A stretch of 64,000 bases of DNA. It comes from Anas platyrhynchos (lineage: Eukaryota > Chordata > Aves > Anseriformes > Anatidae). The stretch lies in contig NC_092588.1 of assembly GCF_047663525.1 (NCBI RefSeq), forward strand, positions 108,209,001 through 108,273,000. Direction: 5' to 3'. Both the position numbers and the translations under genes were made by a program. Below the pieces are notes generated by a model. The model was not told where the DNA came from. It worked only from the letters and a program-made list of their open reading frames with translations, and ran no database searches. Shown piece after piece: positions 37,701 through 52,700 of this stretch (position 1 is the stretch's first letter; each line of letters opens with the position of its first letter).

Positions 37701-40700
37701 AATCTTTTATGGCCTTAATTACATCTACACACTTTGAATTAGGCATAAAACTATTTCATTTCCCAGCTCTATTTGTTATTACCTTTTTGTTGGCACTGAG
37801 GTTTTCAGCAGGGATTTGTAGTGTTACTTGATAATCTGTTAGCTTACTCATTTCTTCTGCTAAGAAGTTTGCTTCTCTCACCAGCGTATTTGCTTTCACT
37901 ATCTGCTCTCGAAGTTTAGCCAGGCTCTGTCGAAACAATTCATCCCTGTGGTGCAGTAGGTAACATGAAAAATACACAGAAACCTATTTCTATTATTGGA
38001 AAGCTGCAAATAGAGGTGCTAACAAAGACTTTTCTGAAGCAAGTGCAAGGAGAAACACTATATGGCAGCAAACACAAAACAGTGTGGGACAATTTTACTG
38101 GGGAAGAACAGTGATCACATATTAAGCAAATATATTATGTATATGCCCAAATAATTAAGTAATGCCCAAATAAAAGGGCACAGCACTATGACAGCTGTTA
38201 GAGTGATAATTTGTTAAAAGCCCAAGGGATATTCTTAACTTTGAAGAAATTAAATAATTGCAGCTGTCTTTGCCTTTAATCTGTAGTCGTGTTCCACAGA
38301 AACTACCGGTCCCAACATGTGATTCGTCTTGATAAAAACTGCTTTTCCTCGGGTGGTGATGTTGCAACCTGCAGTCACTGCCGGCCACAGCTTTACGTTG
38401 CAGCCAGGGTTCTGCAGTGCTACAGACCCCCAGAAGTCCCCGCATATACTTAAGCCATCTCAAGCATGAATATTAAAAGACATGTTGAGTCCTATTTACC
38501 AGAAGCACCTTTTACCTAATAGATGAATGAGCACTGGGTAAAGCTCCTGCACTCTGTACAGTTAACAGTCTCTGGACAAGTTCCAGAAAGGTTTCTAAGG
38601 CCTGTCTGAGCAAATCTCTTCTAACCTCAAACCCGGCAAACCTGCTACGACACATCCTATACCTCCACCTGCAATACCGTGATCCATTCTCACCTGGAGA
38701 TCTCTTCTTTATTTTGCCTTTTAAAGTATCATGGTCATCGTTTGAGCAAATGGGAAATTTCCCTTTCTGCCTTTCCTCTAATCCCACTTACTGCACCCCA
38801 TTATCTCCTGCATAAAACTCCTGATCGAATTTCGGATCTTCCAGTGACCAGCACTCCCTTGTAGGAATTTTCATCTTTTCTAGGAAAGTCCTACTAAAAC
38901 CTCGTGCGTGTTGTGCACATATACTTCTCATTCCCATGAAATACACTACATCACAGGCAATAAATTAACTCATGGGCCTTGCTGTGAATACTGGCAAAAT
39001 TTGCCTATTTGCTTTTGCTCAGATAAGCTCAGATCTTTCACACATCTTTATTGTACAACCCACAAATTGCTGTTAACATGCCTTTTAATCCCCAGAAAGA
39101 TCCTTCCTGAGTGGTTATCTTTTTTCAAAATACCTCAAAGGAACAGCCTGGGTAATTCCAAGTGCCCTCTGATTCTTCCCTGACACTGCATCAAGGTGGC
39201 AAACAACTAGCAGCCTTAGTGGGCAGCTCTACATTTTAGTGCCTTAAACTTGCAAAAATGTGCGCCTTCGACTCTCTCCCCTATCTGGCCTAAGTTTGTA
39301 ATAGTGGTGGGTTCCCCAGACAGCACTAATTCTGGATTCACCCAGAAAATGAAGACAGTTGGGAATTACTCACTGAACAGTGCTTAATGCTGAAAGTACG
39401 CTGCACCTGCAAGCACTGCGAGGCAGCTGCCTGGCTTGAGAAACAGAAGCAAGCTTTGATCTCTAAGTGCTTTAAGAGGCACGGGATTCAACTCCAGCCA
39501 GTCCCTTCCTTGAGTCAGGAAACCTGCATCTGGCTACTTTGGTTTGGGGATGCTCCCACACCAATCTCTTCTTAGCTAGATCCTTGAGGAAGGGATGGTT
39601 TAAAACTATAAGGAGGACTGAGGAGTGGCAATGGTAGCTCAACCCATTACTATGGGTAGTTCCCATTATTTTACACATATTGCCGTTGTCTTTTTCTACA
39701 GCTGTGGCAGCATCCTTCCAGAAACATAGCTGAAAATGACATTTTTCACACTGGATTTCTTAATTTTTACTACATATAACCCATACGGCAAACTCCATCA
39801 GGGTGTTAGCCAAAGCAAATATCCACCAACCATGAAATGCTGAAACAACTGTTAGCAACCCTTTCAGTCTGACACTCAGGAAGTGTCACTGCAAGTCTCT
39901 GGGATTCCCAGCGCCAGACAGAGAATGCTGACTCCAAATGAACTAAAGCTCTGCTCCAGTACACCCCCACCCCGACTCCAACAGATAAATTCCTTCAAAG
40001 TTCAATGGATTTACTTCATGTCAACGGGCTTTAACTCTGCATCAGGTATCATCCGTCCTTCCGCAGTCAGCACAGAGCTAGAATCAACAAACCCTGTAAT
40101 GTGTTCTAGCTGATCTGACAGATACAGCCATGTGCTTAAATCTGATGCTTATCAAATTCCTTCCACTGGCTGACCCGATAGAGCTTGGCTCCATTAGCAA
40201 TGGCAACAGAACAGCAGCTAAAACTGCACTCATCAAACCCTGTACAACCCAGAGACTGGTCTCTTCCACGTGTTCTTCAGATTGACTTTTCCCTTGTTTT
40301 CTACACTTCTTGCCCTCTGGCCACTGGGCTGGCGAAAACCCTCTCAGAACTTTGTGCCATGCTTTTACAGAAGAAATCCCTCAAATATTTTTTTATTTAG
40401 CAAGACTCAAAACTTTTTGCTTTTTTACCAAAGCCCCCAAAAAACATCTAAAAAAAAAAAAAACAACACAGAAGTTATACCTAAGAGATATATAAAGCAT
40501 TCACCCACGAAGTCCAGAGCCAGAATGCTTGTCAAAGCACAGCTCCTCATAAAATGCTTCAAACAGCTACTGAGGAGAGAAGGCTGGTAGAGCCCTTTTA
40601 CTTGATACCTCTCCAGATTCTCATTTTTATGCCATTCCATAGTCACAGTATGTGTATGTGGCTAATTTTAAGACAATCAGTTGCAATTTATTCTTGTCAG

Positions 40701-43700
40701 CTCTCAGTGACAGGCAAGAAGGTGCTTTTTTTTTTTTTTTTTTACTGCTGCTTCTTCCTTTCTGTTGCATCTTTTATAGGTATTTTATAGGTATCTTTAA
40801 CCCATAAGCCCAGTTTTCATCTCTGCTACTGAAATGGGTCATCAATGATTTCTTGATGACCTTCCTGTGCTCAGAGCAGTACCGAGCAGCAGTGATTCTG
40901 AGCAGAGTGTTTTTTGCTTCACATTCCTTCTGAACCACTAAAGCAGCCTGCAAATCACAACCATGACTCTGCAACGCTTTACATTCAGTTCACAATACAA
41001 TGATTCTGTTTTTAGCTCTTACGGGGGCAAACAATCATTTTAATTAAAGTTGAAACAGAGCAATGCTTCTCTCCCTATGCTTGCCATGGAAAACATTCTA
41101 GTTGTCATTGCTGAGTGTGTGAACAGATTGCTTTTTTTTTTTTTCCATGCCAAACTTGGCAGAAATTACAAAACAAAAGCTCACATAATAACTAAACCAA
41201 GATCTGTTCTGTTCTATTTTTAACATTCTGAATGTGAAAGCTGCAATGCAATCTTGGCTTCCTTTATTTAGTTAGACTTGTCTTGTGCATGGATTAATTT
41301 ATTTCTGGTGGAGGATAAAGCAAAAGTAATTAAAATAGGAAGGAACATTCAAACTCTCTGCATATAGAAAAAATGTGGAGTGAACAATGGAGCTTCTGTT
41401 TTAAAAGAAGACAGATTTAAAAGATGCATACAAGAAGCCCACTAGTACATGTAGTCATTCTTCCCGCTGAACAAACCCATGGACAGAATACTCATTTGTA
41501 CACTGAAGACCTGTCAGCAAAAAAAATGATCTTGCTAGCTGACCCTAGAACTTCTCTCCAGGGAACTGATGGCTTTCTCTCTCCGGTGATACCAAGTGCA
41601 AGCTTCTCTCTTTGTCAAGATGCAAACACAAACTTGCTGCTCAAACTCTGCTCACAACTTCCTGGTCTGCTTTTTAAACTTTCCCTGCAAATCACGTCAT
41701 GATCTTTCACCAGGGCTTTGTTCAGGTGCCCTTCCAAAGAGGCTCCTGACTTTTCACCTCACTGAAAGCTTTTTCTTCATCATTTCTTTCTGACAAACTG
41801 TACAAGCCTCATATTTCCCTTAGAGTTCACCCTCTGTAGTTCTTATTAATTCTTTTGTTTTAACTCCAGCATTCTCACCTCTCTTCTGTCCAGAGATTTA
41901 GTTTCTGCTGTGCAGTCTGAGCAGTGTAGGACAGTCTTTCAGTACTATGCTGATGTTGCCTTTCTGGAGAGAGCTGCTGGCGTAGCTGCTCTAACTCACG
42001 TTCATACATCAGCCGCTGCTCTTCAAGAGCACTTCGCTTCTCTTCCAAGTACTGTTTCTCCAAGATCTGGACCACATTTTGTACTGGGTCTAAGAAAAAA
42101 AACAAGGGGGAAAAATGTGAGAAAATATGAGATAATGTCGCCTTTTTTATTTATATGGCAACAGCAATCGAGATATCCCAGAATCTTTGCAAACACAGGA
42201 CGTCTGTTGCCCCCCAAAACAAAATCCAAAATAATAAATAAATACTGAATTAAATAAATAAATCCAAGCAAGAAAAAAATTTGGCATGCAATTAAGCTAG
42301 AACAATGGTTCTGACCCTCTTCTACTGCATACTTCAGTACTGGGAATTTATAATATGTTCCATAATCCCAGTAGGAAAAAAGAATAAATCGAAAAGGGAA
42401 CAAATCAGTAAGAAAATAAGGAAACAATGCAAAATACGAAGAGAAGATGATGTTAACCAGAGAAGGAAATGATTTCAGGAAGTAAAAAGCAATTTACTTT
42501 CTCCATTTTGGCAGAGAATGAGACATGTTGAATTGCTGCAGATGTAAGCTGAGACAAATTGTCTAACTGATCATGCATCGCACTGCGCCAATGAACTTCA
42601 CAACATTGAAGCAGACAAAGCACATTCTGGAGGGGCCTTCTGCATTTAGTACTGCAAAGCACTTCTGGTCTCAGTATCACTCAGAGCAAATACTCATTAG
42701 GATACTCTGTCCTGAAACAACAACTGCTGGTGTCAATCAGCAATAGTTAAAACTAAATTACATTCAAATTAAACACAAATGACTTGGTCTGCTCCTGGTT
42801 TTAGGTCCAATGACAGGCTGTGCCTCTGACAGCAATTCTGTGGAATAAGCTGCTTCTATGTACTACCAGCACGTATCTCTTCTTCATGTATGTATGTTTG
42901 AAAGCTTAAACACAGCCAAAATCTGGTTTGCAAAAGGACCGATCTAGATGAATATATTTGAGTGACAGCACATGCCCTAAGAGATTGCTGATTATGTGTG
43001 CCAGACAGGGAAGGGAGAGAAGGAAGTTCCATAGCTGGAGGGGTGGACAGAGGAAATAACTTTGCAGCTCTAGGACATGTCAGGATTTTCAAACACAAAA
43101 ACCTTGAGCTTTAAAATAATTGTTTGTGATCTCTTCCATTTTGCAAATATGTATATATATATATATATTTTTTTATATATATATACATATAAAATCATGT
43201 TGTGACTTTTAAGGATGCCAGACTGTCACAAAGGAGGGGGAAAATAAACCTACATTTAATTGCACTGCCTTGTTTCAGACTAGGGTTTTCTTCTCAAATA
43301 TAAAATAATAAAAATAAATAAATCAGTGTGATTTAGTTATGAGTGCCTTCACTACCCAGATCCAGTCTTACTAAGACTTTGTGCAAGTTTTGCTGATACC
43401 ACAATGCTACCTACATGAAACAAAACTTGGGTTTTTACAGCATTAAGTAGAGGATTCACATGAAAGGTTCCATAGGAGATCCACCAACAGCACTGTGTGC
43501 TGGGCACCATAACAGGCACATACACTCTCCCAAAAACTAGATCCCTTGCATTTTTATAAACAAATGTAGCGTTGCTATATCCAGTAATGTATAACAACTT
43601 TCTTAGTAGTTACCTACTGAGACTGATTTTGCTGAACTAACCTCCTGTCTGTGATTTTAACATACATGGATATTTAGGAAAGTCACTTTACAAAACAAAT

Positions 43701-46700
43701 CCTTCATGTTATAAATGTCAGAAGAACAAACAAGATCCTCAGGATTCTGTTCCTACAGTGGATTTGCCCCTCAGCAACCGTTTTGAAATACTGATGTAGA
43801 GCACATCTTTATCTCTGGCAGAAAACAACAATAATTATAAGTTGCTACTGTTGCCCAAGCTGTCAGTGGAAGAAATCACTGGCTTCATAAAAACACATCA
43901 CAAAATACCACTGAAATGGCAATTACAAATCATGAATTTAAAAGTTGATCAATATAAATAGCAACCAAATAGCAAAGCAGTGATCTAAAAGTGTCTTAAA
44001 ATAACCAGAAACAGTACTTTTTAGTACATGACATTCTCACAAATAAGGTTAGCTCTTTTTAAACAGATAATGCAACAAAAACAATTGACTAAAATGAGTT
44101 CTAATATCCTAAAATACAAAGCAAGTTACTTGTGTTGACCTGCACCATCCTCCTCCTCCTGTCTCATAGCGAGGATGGCTCATAATGCCAGTCATTTTCA
44201 TGTGCATAGTTTCAACGTATAATCCCTGAAACAGTTTAAACTATGTATAAGAATAGTTGAGAAATGAGTATTATGCAGCAGAGAGAGAAGAGGCATGGAA
44301 GAAATTAAAGCCCTCTGTTGTGTTTGGAAACAGGAAATGAATCTAAGGCTGAGTCATTAAGACAAGACTTTCCTAAACTGCTCCAAGACCAGCCCCAGTG
44401 TCAGGGAGCAGAGTTCTTTAATAACAGTGATCTTTTCAGCCACCTGGATTTACAGAATTACAGCTATCCCAGGATCATATTATGCCAGGGAAAACAATTG
44501 GCACAAGATGCAACAAGCTTGTCTAAAATTTCTAATTTCAACCAAATTCAGTACTACTGGGAGTGAAAAGGGGAGTTATACTTGTATTGCAATGCAAAAT
44601 GTAAGCTTACACTTCAGAGGAGCCTTCAGTTTATCTTTTGAAGGAGATTCACACACACAAAAAAAGCCTTTAATACTGAAAAAGCAAAATATGGTGTGAA
44701 TTATAAAACTTCTAGTTAGAACGTGAAAAAATCAAGAGTCAAGTTTTTTACAGTTCAGAAGAACTGCAAATGGTGATAAAGCTAGATGTAAACACCATGG
44801 TCCACTATTTTGGATTCCTCATGCAAAGGCAAATCAGGGAAGATTCTCCCCAGTGCTTGCCAAGCACCCATTAAATTCCATGCAGTGTTAGAAGTCCCAA
44901 GTCATAACTTTCCACATATTCATGTGGTAAAACAGTTTAATGATCCTGACAAGACCATTCACATGCAGTTACTTCTCTGCAAACTGTTAGAATATTAACA
45001 CTTAGCCAAAAGTATGTACTTTCTCCATAGGATGAACAGCACTTGATTACCTTGCTGTATCTTCACTTAATTCACATCAGGAATCTGTTAATCCAATAAT
45101 AACAATGCTGAATAAAACCTTTAAGATTTCATATAAGTGTCTTTTCCTAAGCAAGCCAGGTGAAAATCCTGCTTTGCTATATTTTATCAAAATCCCTACC
45201 CTGAACTATAAATGTTTGTTTGCTTAAATGAGAAATTGTGTAACCCAATCACATTTTTTACTTAACCACTGAACCCTATACAAGAATAAATCCTTGTTAG
45301 ACCAGCATCACAGATTTGTGGTACAAAGATGATCTGACAGAATCCCACAAAGAAAGTGAATGTGTTGATGTGGGGTGGGGAGAACTGGGATGTCTTCTTT
45401 ACAGCTGTTTTCAAAGTGCCATGTTTTCCTCAGAGCTTCTTTGGAGCCAGATGTAAAATGTGACACTGTTGTAACTGATTACATGCTTTGAAACCTAATG
45501 TTTGCACTCTGGAGAAACCAGGCTGTTCATCTAAAGAGAGTTACTGTTCTCAACTAGATGACTAGATCAAGGAATTAAAAAAAAAGTCTTGCTTCAAGCT
45601 ATATCAAACCTCTGCTGTGAAAGAAAAAAACAACACACAAACCCACGTATATACCTATATGTAATTATATACCAAATTTAAAACAAACAAAGCTTATCAG
45701 AGAATAAAACGATAGAATTAACAGGCTTCAGTCCATCTGCCCCTCACCCCCAGGCTATTTTCAGAGAATCTGAATGGCAGAATTAAGAGGTATCAGTTAT
45801 TTAGTTATTTATTCTACCTTTCCCTTTTTTTTTTTATTTTAAGGGAGAATAAATAAATGGTATTTTAACAAATCTGCTGTACTTCTTACCCAAGAAAATG
45901 GAAGCCTGCCAGAAAAACTGTAATTTAGATACACCATCAAGAACAGAACCTGTAATTGCTATCTAGCTTGGAACCAAAATCAAAAAAGATCATCCAGTGA
46001 TACTCGTGGCTGCTTGTTTTGTCGGGGTTTTATTATCACCTACTACTCCAACTTAGTTAAGCAATGCCTATGTGGGAGGGAGGGAGGGAGGAGAAGAGGC
46101 AAGAAGCAGTATAACTGGGTTACGATGCCTTTGAAACTGCGCGATGTGTGACTGCTAACATCTGCTGTGCTTTAGGGAGGAAAGGGCTCGAATGGGAAAG
46201 GAAAGTCTGCGCTGCCCTTCAGCAGACATGGAAAACAACCCAACTAAGACTAATATAGGTCTGGACCACAGTCGGAAAAGCCTACTGAACTGAAATCCAA
46301 AGATGTTTGAAAAATGGTGAAGAATCATTTCTACCAGCTAGACTATAATACATTCAAATCAAAAAAGTGACCCTCTATTCAAAGAACACTAGCTGACTGC
46401 TGACTGCAGTGGTTTATTCAATCCCCAGTTAGTAACAAGCAGATCAAGCACCAATGAATGCTTTCAAATTTCTCCAGCAGTATCATGCATGAGCCAATCG
46501 AGTTCAAAACCTTTGTCCCAGTTTTGGCACAGATACGGGATGGTTTGGGGCCTTAAGACAGGCAAGAGAATCTTCACAAGGGATGACAAAACTGAAGACC
46601 ACCAGGATGGTAGATTCATCTGAAATTCGTCTCCTGGTATGAGTGAACCATAATGAGAATAATTCTGTTATCAAGCAGTAATTTCATATTCATTTGAATG

Positions 46701-49700
46701 GCTCTGTTATCCAACAGCAATTTCATATTAACTTGAAGAGCCTGACTCTGCAACTCACTCACACAAGTAATTCAATTCAATCAAAATCAGAACATAAAGA
46801 ACTGCAAACTATTGCTAGAGAATCAAGTACACAAAACGATCACATAGTTCTCAAAAGAGAGGAAGATAAAGAGGAGACCAAGAAAAATGTGGGTATTGTA
46901 CAAAAGAAAGGAGTCACAAAGAAAGGAGAACAGAAGAAAATGAAACAATGTCTACTGTATCTTTTTGGTTAGAGACCAAAAACCAAGGCATTTGCCTCTC
47001 AAATTTTGTATAGTTTGAAAACTCGTACAAAGCACTCAGTAGCCCACTAAGTTTTTCATCATTTCTTATTCCCATATTGTAAAACTTGAATTATGACATG
47101 CCTTCTGGAAACCATGAAAATATAATGCTGTTTTATACAGCAAATTTTATATATGCCATGTATCATACCGTTATTTCATATTTATCACATTTTATCTACT
47201 ATGAATGTCCAAAAAAGGCATTGAAGTAGATTTTAACAAACTAAGATTAAAAACAACCTCAGAGTTAAAAATTATACTAGCTGACATTTTGACTACAGAT
47301 TTATTATGATTTCAGTGCTTTTTTTTTTTTAATATGGTAAAAATGGTGTCAGTAATATTCAATAGAAAAGAAAGGATAAAACACATATCTGGAGCACCTT
47401 TCTGTCTGCAGTAACCTGTTAAAGCTAGAGGTCAGAAGGACTTAGCTGATGATTTGATGATTTGACTGCCACATGATTGCAATTCAGCTGCAGTATGAAG
47501 ATCAGTACACATACTGACAAAACTGCATGTCAGGTCACAAACCAACTACTTATTGTCTTGGTGAAATTTCTTCTTACCTCATTGACCATTCATTTGGCAC
47601 TTAATTTTTTATATTTTAATATGTGTGTATACACACACACACCTCCATACATGCACACACATATATATATTTATATCTATATTGAGGCCTTAATACAGGG
47701 ACCAGAATTTTCATATGGGATGACAATACCAAAGACCATCCTGACATACCTGAGGGAGTGAGTGAGTGGATATATTTAACATTTTTTCTGTAAAACATCT
47801 TTTGCTGAAAATGCTCCAAAAGCCCCTCTAGTAAGTGTATCAGCTGCTTTTAATCTAGAAATTAAGTTCCATGCTAAATTTGTTAAACAATTCAAAAGAA
47901 CCTTTGGACTTAGCTGTCAATTCCCTTACCATTACTATTCAGTGTCTTCATAATAACTTCCATTTGAGCAAACTCATAATTGTAGTCTGGTTCTGAAGAA
48001 GCTTCACTGGCTGCATCCAGATCATGTTCTCCTAACAAAGCTTCTTTCTCAAAGTCTTTCAGCCAATCCCGTCGTTTCCTCTTTGGTAAATTGATTCTGT
48101 GTAAAAATAAAAAATTAGTTTCTAAAAAGTTTATGCAGAACAGTGGAAGGAAAAATAGGCCGAATGTAATAATGTTAGAGAATAAATATAAACCATTACC
48201 TAAAGAAGTGGTTGTTTCCCCATAATATTCTATCTCCATGCCATAGCTGAGTGACAGAACATACCAGTGCACCATTTACACAGGATCTGAAAAAAAAAAA
48301 AGAAAATTCGACTTCAGTGAAATCCTAAAATCCTAAGACTAAAAGTTTGGAAAGTACCTATAAGATGTATTGTTTCTCACATCTACAGACAGTGATTCGT
48401 ATCACATAATGCACAAATCAGCTAGGTTCTCATTAAAGTATCAATGGGAAAATTACTGGTCTGATTTCTGCTATCAGAACTAAACACCAAACCCCTTTTC
48501 TCCTCCAGCTGGCTGTTGCAACTGATCAGCAGGCACACAGACAAAGTTGAATTTAGCTTTTGTTTTCTTTTTTTTTAATGTCCTTTTCTCAAACTGGGTC
48601 GTTGCCTGTTTCTTATAAACAGTCTGTAAAACTGGTTGCATACAAATCCTATTGATAAGGCTCACCAAGATATAGGTTAGTCAACACAACTGTAAAATAC
48701 ACTGTTAGCATGCAAGGCATTCAAGCATAAAAAAGAACCTTAGGTCCAAATTTCATTCTCTCAACAAACTGAGTCTGTATTACTTACATTTTTTGTGACC
48801 ATCTGGTGTATTGCTACATTTGTTTTTATGTTTCTTTGTATTTAAATCCCAAATTGAAAAAATGGAGCATGTGAGTCACAAAGCCGGACAGTTTATTTGA
48901 AAGGGAAAAAAATTAGGTAAAACAAAAATGCCTTGTCAGATGCAGTGTTCTGAATTCAGCTGTCTCAAATAAGTCAACACAAACATTTAAGCATTTGATT
49001 TAAAAAGCCTTTTTGCAAAGAAATTCTTGTAACTAATTTTCTTTTGTGAAATATTTTAGGAACATTGACTTAAGCACTGCAGGTCGGGCACAAGTAAAAC
49101 AAAATGTATTATATGTTTTTTCCACTGACATGTGCCTTTGTTCTTGCCAGTCAAAATGACTGATTTCCAGTGCGGTAACTCTATCACAAGTTTGAATCCC
49201 ATCTGTTTGAAATTTTGTACTGTAGGCTGCAGAACAAGAATGCAAATGTTAAAAGGTATTTCACTCAAGTCAGAATGAAACAGATTGTGGATTTTTTTTA
49301 AAGATGTCTCAAGCTTTCCTCATTCTTATAACATCTAGACATTTAGATATTCAGATTTCAGCAAAGCAGTAAAGACCATTAGTTAGGACATGGGTACTGC
49401 TTATCACACGTCAATAGACATGAAGTGATGAAGACATTTGGAATTCCATCCAAGAACCCACAGTGCTCCCCAGAACAAGGAGTTATTAAACCAAGGAAGC
49501 AGAAAGGAAAGGAAAAATGTATCTTCATACCGCATATTTAATAGACACATCAGTAATTGTAGTCTTTGGATCTTTAAAACACCTATTTTCTCACAAAATA
49601 CTGAGCTTTATAACAGGAACCACTCAGAGACGAAGTTTATCATACCACATCAAGAACCAACCATCACAGGGTTGGGATAGCCAGCAGCAGCTCAGCCATC

Positions 49701-52700
49701 TTGTTACCAACCAAGACATAGCCAAGCAATGGTCCCTCATTCCTAATGAGTACCTTCTTGTGGTGGTTTATTCTAAGCCAAACCACTGATAGCCCGTTAC
49801 GATGCAGTGGTGTGCGTGGGTGTACACGTGTGGGGAAATCACAGTTCCACCTCTGAATTTCACCATCTAAATGCCTAAGTCTCTTACATTGCAGCTACTC
49901 ACTGATCAAGAAATAAGATATTTCTGACTCTGCTAAATAAAAACGCATGCAAGTTATCTTCTGGTAATGAAAAGCAAGTATTTTCTGGTACAAGCGCTGC
50001 TGATCTTCCTTACCTTGCATTTTCTTTTGGTGTGAGTGTAACTTCTCCATCTAAAGCAATATCAATCTCACAGTGTTCTGGTTGGATTCCTATACCAAAG
50101 AGCTGTATATCCTGAGAGGTATCTGCACCAACTCTTGTGTGATCCTAGAAAATAAGTTGTTACTAAGAGACAAGCAAACTACTGCTGTTTATATAACTGA
50201 GACAATATTAGCTGAAGCACTGAGACTGCACTGAGCAGATCTGAGGTCATGCACAACCTGTTCTCCTGTTCTGCACTTTATCTTCCTACAGTTTTAGATA
50301 AAGCAAAATAAAGCAGCTGATACACAACTTCTGATTTTAAAATATTCCCAGACAATGCTTGCATGTAAGCAATAAATGGATTGCCATGTCATACGGCCAT
50401 ACAGGACAAAGGATAACACGGATAGTAAAACAAGGTGCATGGAGGTGGCTGCTTTTCAGAACACAGCTTTATAGCAATTCAACTAAGCATACTGATCTCC
50501 ACGTAATTTCAAGCCATACTGTAAATCCCACTGAAACACTTTACTTTGATGTTGTTATAGAAGTTGTACTTTATTTACTGTTGTTCAGATATGGAAGCAT
50601 TATCTCAACCACTAAAGCAGAAAAGTAACCACAAAATACACAGGTAAGTTTTTTCTATCTTGTTGACAAAGAACTCACCCTTCCAATATACTGCTTACTC
50701 AGTCTGTCTGATTAAGCATGATTAAGCATGCATTTGAAACTATTTCACACTGAAATGAAAACTATGGTAAATTGAATAAAATGGAAGACAGTGGCAGTAG
50801 GAAAACACATTTCTGTTCATTTCTGACAGAGCTTTTTTTCCCTCTTCTTTTTTTTTAAATCTTCTTCTGTAATTGAAGCCTATGTTTATTCCTACTGATT
50901 ACTAATAAACATCTTCCTTTCACACTTAACTCATTGAATATTTAAGGAAATCCTCAACTCATTAATAAAAAGAAGCATTATACGTCATGCTCTTACTTTA
51001 AGAAGCAATGCTCTTTAGTCCAAAAGCCAATTCTGCCTGGAAAAGCTAGAATTTATCTCAATGCTGGTACATACTGAACACTTCTTCCACTGTTGGCAAG
51101 CAGATGATCAATTAGATAAAGCTGAACTGCAAGGAAAAATGTAAGCCTGAACAGCAGGAGTCCTATCCTATTTTACTGCAACTAGTCTTAACAATCTAAA
51201 TACACAGTGACAAATTGAACCAGAAATTCAAAACAATAAACAAGTGCCCTTTCACTCTACATATACAATCTGTTTTCATTCTTACCTTTAAGTAGTAAAC
51301 CAAAAGCTCATTGAGCGCAGGGTCCGCATTCAGGTTCACCAGATAACACTTGTCATCTCCGACCTTGATACCTGAAGACTCTAGGGAAATACCCATGCTC
51401 TCTAGCTGTCTTTGCCTCTCCTGCAAGCACAAAAATAGGTTAACCTTGCCTGCTGCAATATGTGGAGATAAGTACATCAAGTAAATATAAGCAGAGCAAC
51501 TAAAACTGAAGATTAACATTCATTCTTCATATTGCTACAACAGAAAACCAGAACTTAGGACAATGGTTACATTTATTTTTAATGGAATTTATTTTTGTAA
51601 ACCAATGAAAATGGTTAGACCTAATCCTCAAACATCCACCTTAAGGATTTTATCAGAGGTATTCATACATAATACAATGTGGCCTTGAACCTCTGTGTTA
51701 GCTAAAAAACTAATCTCAATTGCAACAACTACAAAGGTAATCAGACACAAATAATTTTGGAAAGAACATGCCTTAGTTTAGGTTCAACCTTTTCTGGTGT
51801 TGTTATTAATTCAACTAAACCATCTACTTGGTCATGCATGTCTTTTGCTCTTGTACAGTTTTGTTCTTTTGTTTGCTTGGTTTTGGTTTGGCCAGTTAGG
51901 TTGCTTTTTTTGTGCCTGTTTATTTGTTTAACAAGGATTGTGCCAAAGCATGCATCTGCTACATTAAGACTAGGAAAGGTGGCCAACAATACTCCTTCTC
52001 CAAGCTATAGATAGTGGAAATTATGGAGAAATAGATTGGAATACTTAAGTCTTACTTCAAATATGATAATAACAAGCATATTCATTTTCTTTCTCTGGTT
52101 AAGAAGCCACAAAAAGCAATAGCAAATGTAAACACAAGTACTGCCCAAAATTCTGATCCTTTTGCAATTCTTGATTTTCTTAGTCACTCCAAGGAAAATT
52201 ACTAAAGATCCCACTGCGGTCTTATAAATAAAAGAACAGCACAAGTGTATTTTGATGTTATATTTTAAAATCAAATATTAGCTTTTATCAGTTATACCAT
52301 GACATAACTACATTTAGTATATAGAAATTTAGACTGCGAAAGGAAACAGAGAGCAGAGCAAAGGAAAAATCCAGAGAAATTCAAAACAACTGATAGTAAA
52401 AACAGCATAGCCAACCAAAGCTCATGACATTCAGATGACTTGTACTCTGGCCTTTTCTCCTCAAAATTTCTGAAGTACCTGTGCTATTTCTTCTGTTTTC
52501 CTTAACTTTTCTTCCCAGGTTACTGTTAGTTCTTTTATTAGTTTTTCAGATTCTTCTAATTTTTCCTTCAGTTCCGGTGCCTTCATGGCCTAAAATACAG
52601 AAATTAGCAAAACTTTAAGGTACACTTCACATCGCAATAGATGCTTAAACAAGGAAACTTAGCACAGCCAACAGAATATGAAATACTGCAGGTACATGAT

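Larger units (their letters stand above)
42090..47929. other. KIF13A intron between w11 and w12
   Basis: 5.8 kb, the largest intron. It holds an AT palindrome, a GGGA run at about 46,075, a 39-bp duplication, a CA/TA tract at about 47,628-47,675 and two copies of an unknown 57-bp repeat. No exon-like sequence was recognised. Confidence 0.65.

Noticed and set aside
38500-40300. Possible ERV or other insertion in the 3.9-kb KIF13A intron
   Set aside because: Base composition differs, but I found no LTR ends, primer-binding site, protease or polymerase motifs, or target-site duplication.
46694-46972. 92-codon plus-strand frame with a Lys/Glu-rich end
   Set aside because: Intronic, antisense to KIF13A, no recognised family, begins inside a tandem duplication.
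51741-52014. Overlapping frames of 82-85 codons on both strands near 51,850
   Set aside because: Intronic, no domain or homologue recognised; low-complexity T/G-rich sequence explains the hydrophobic translation.
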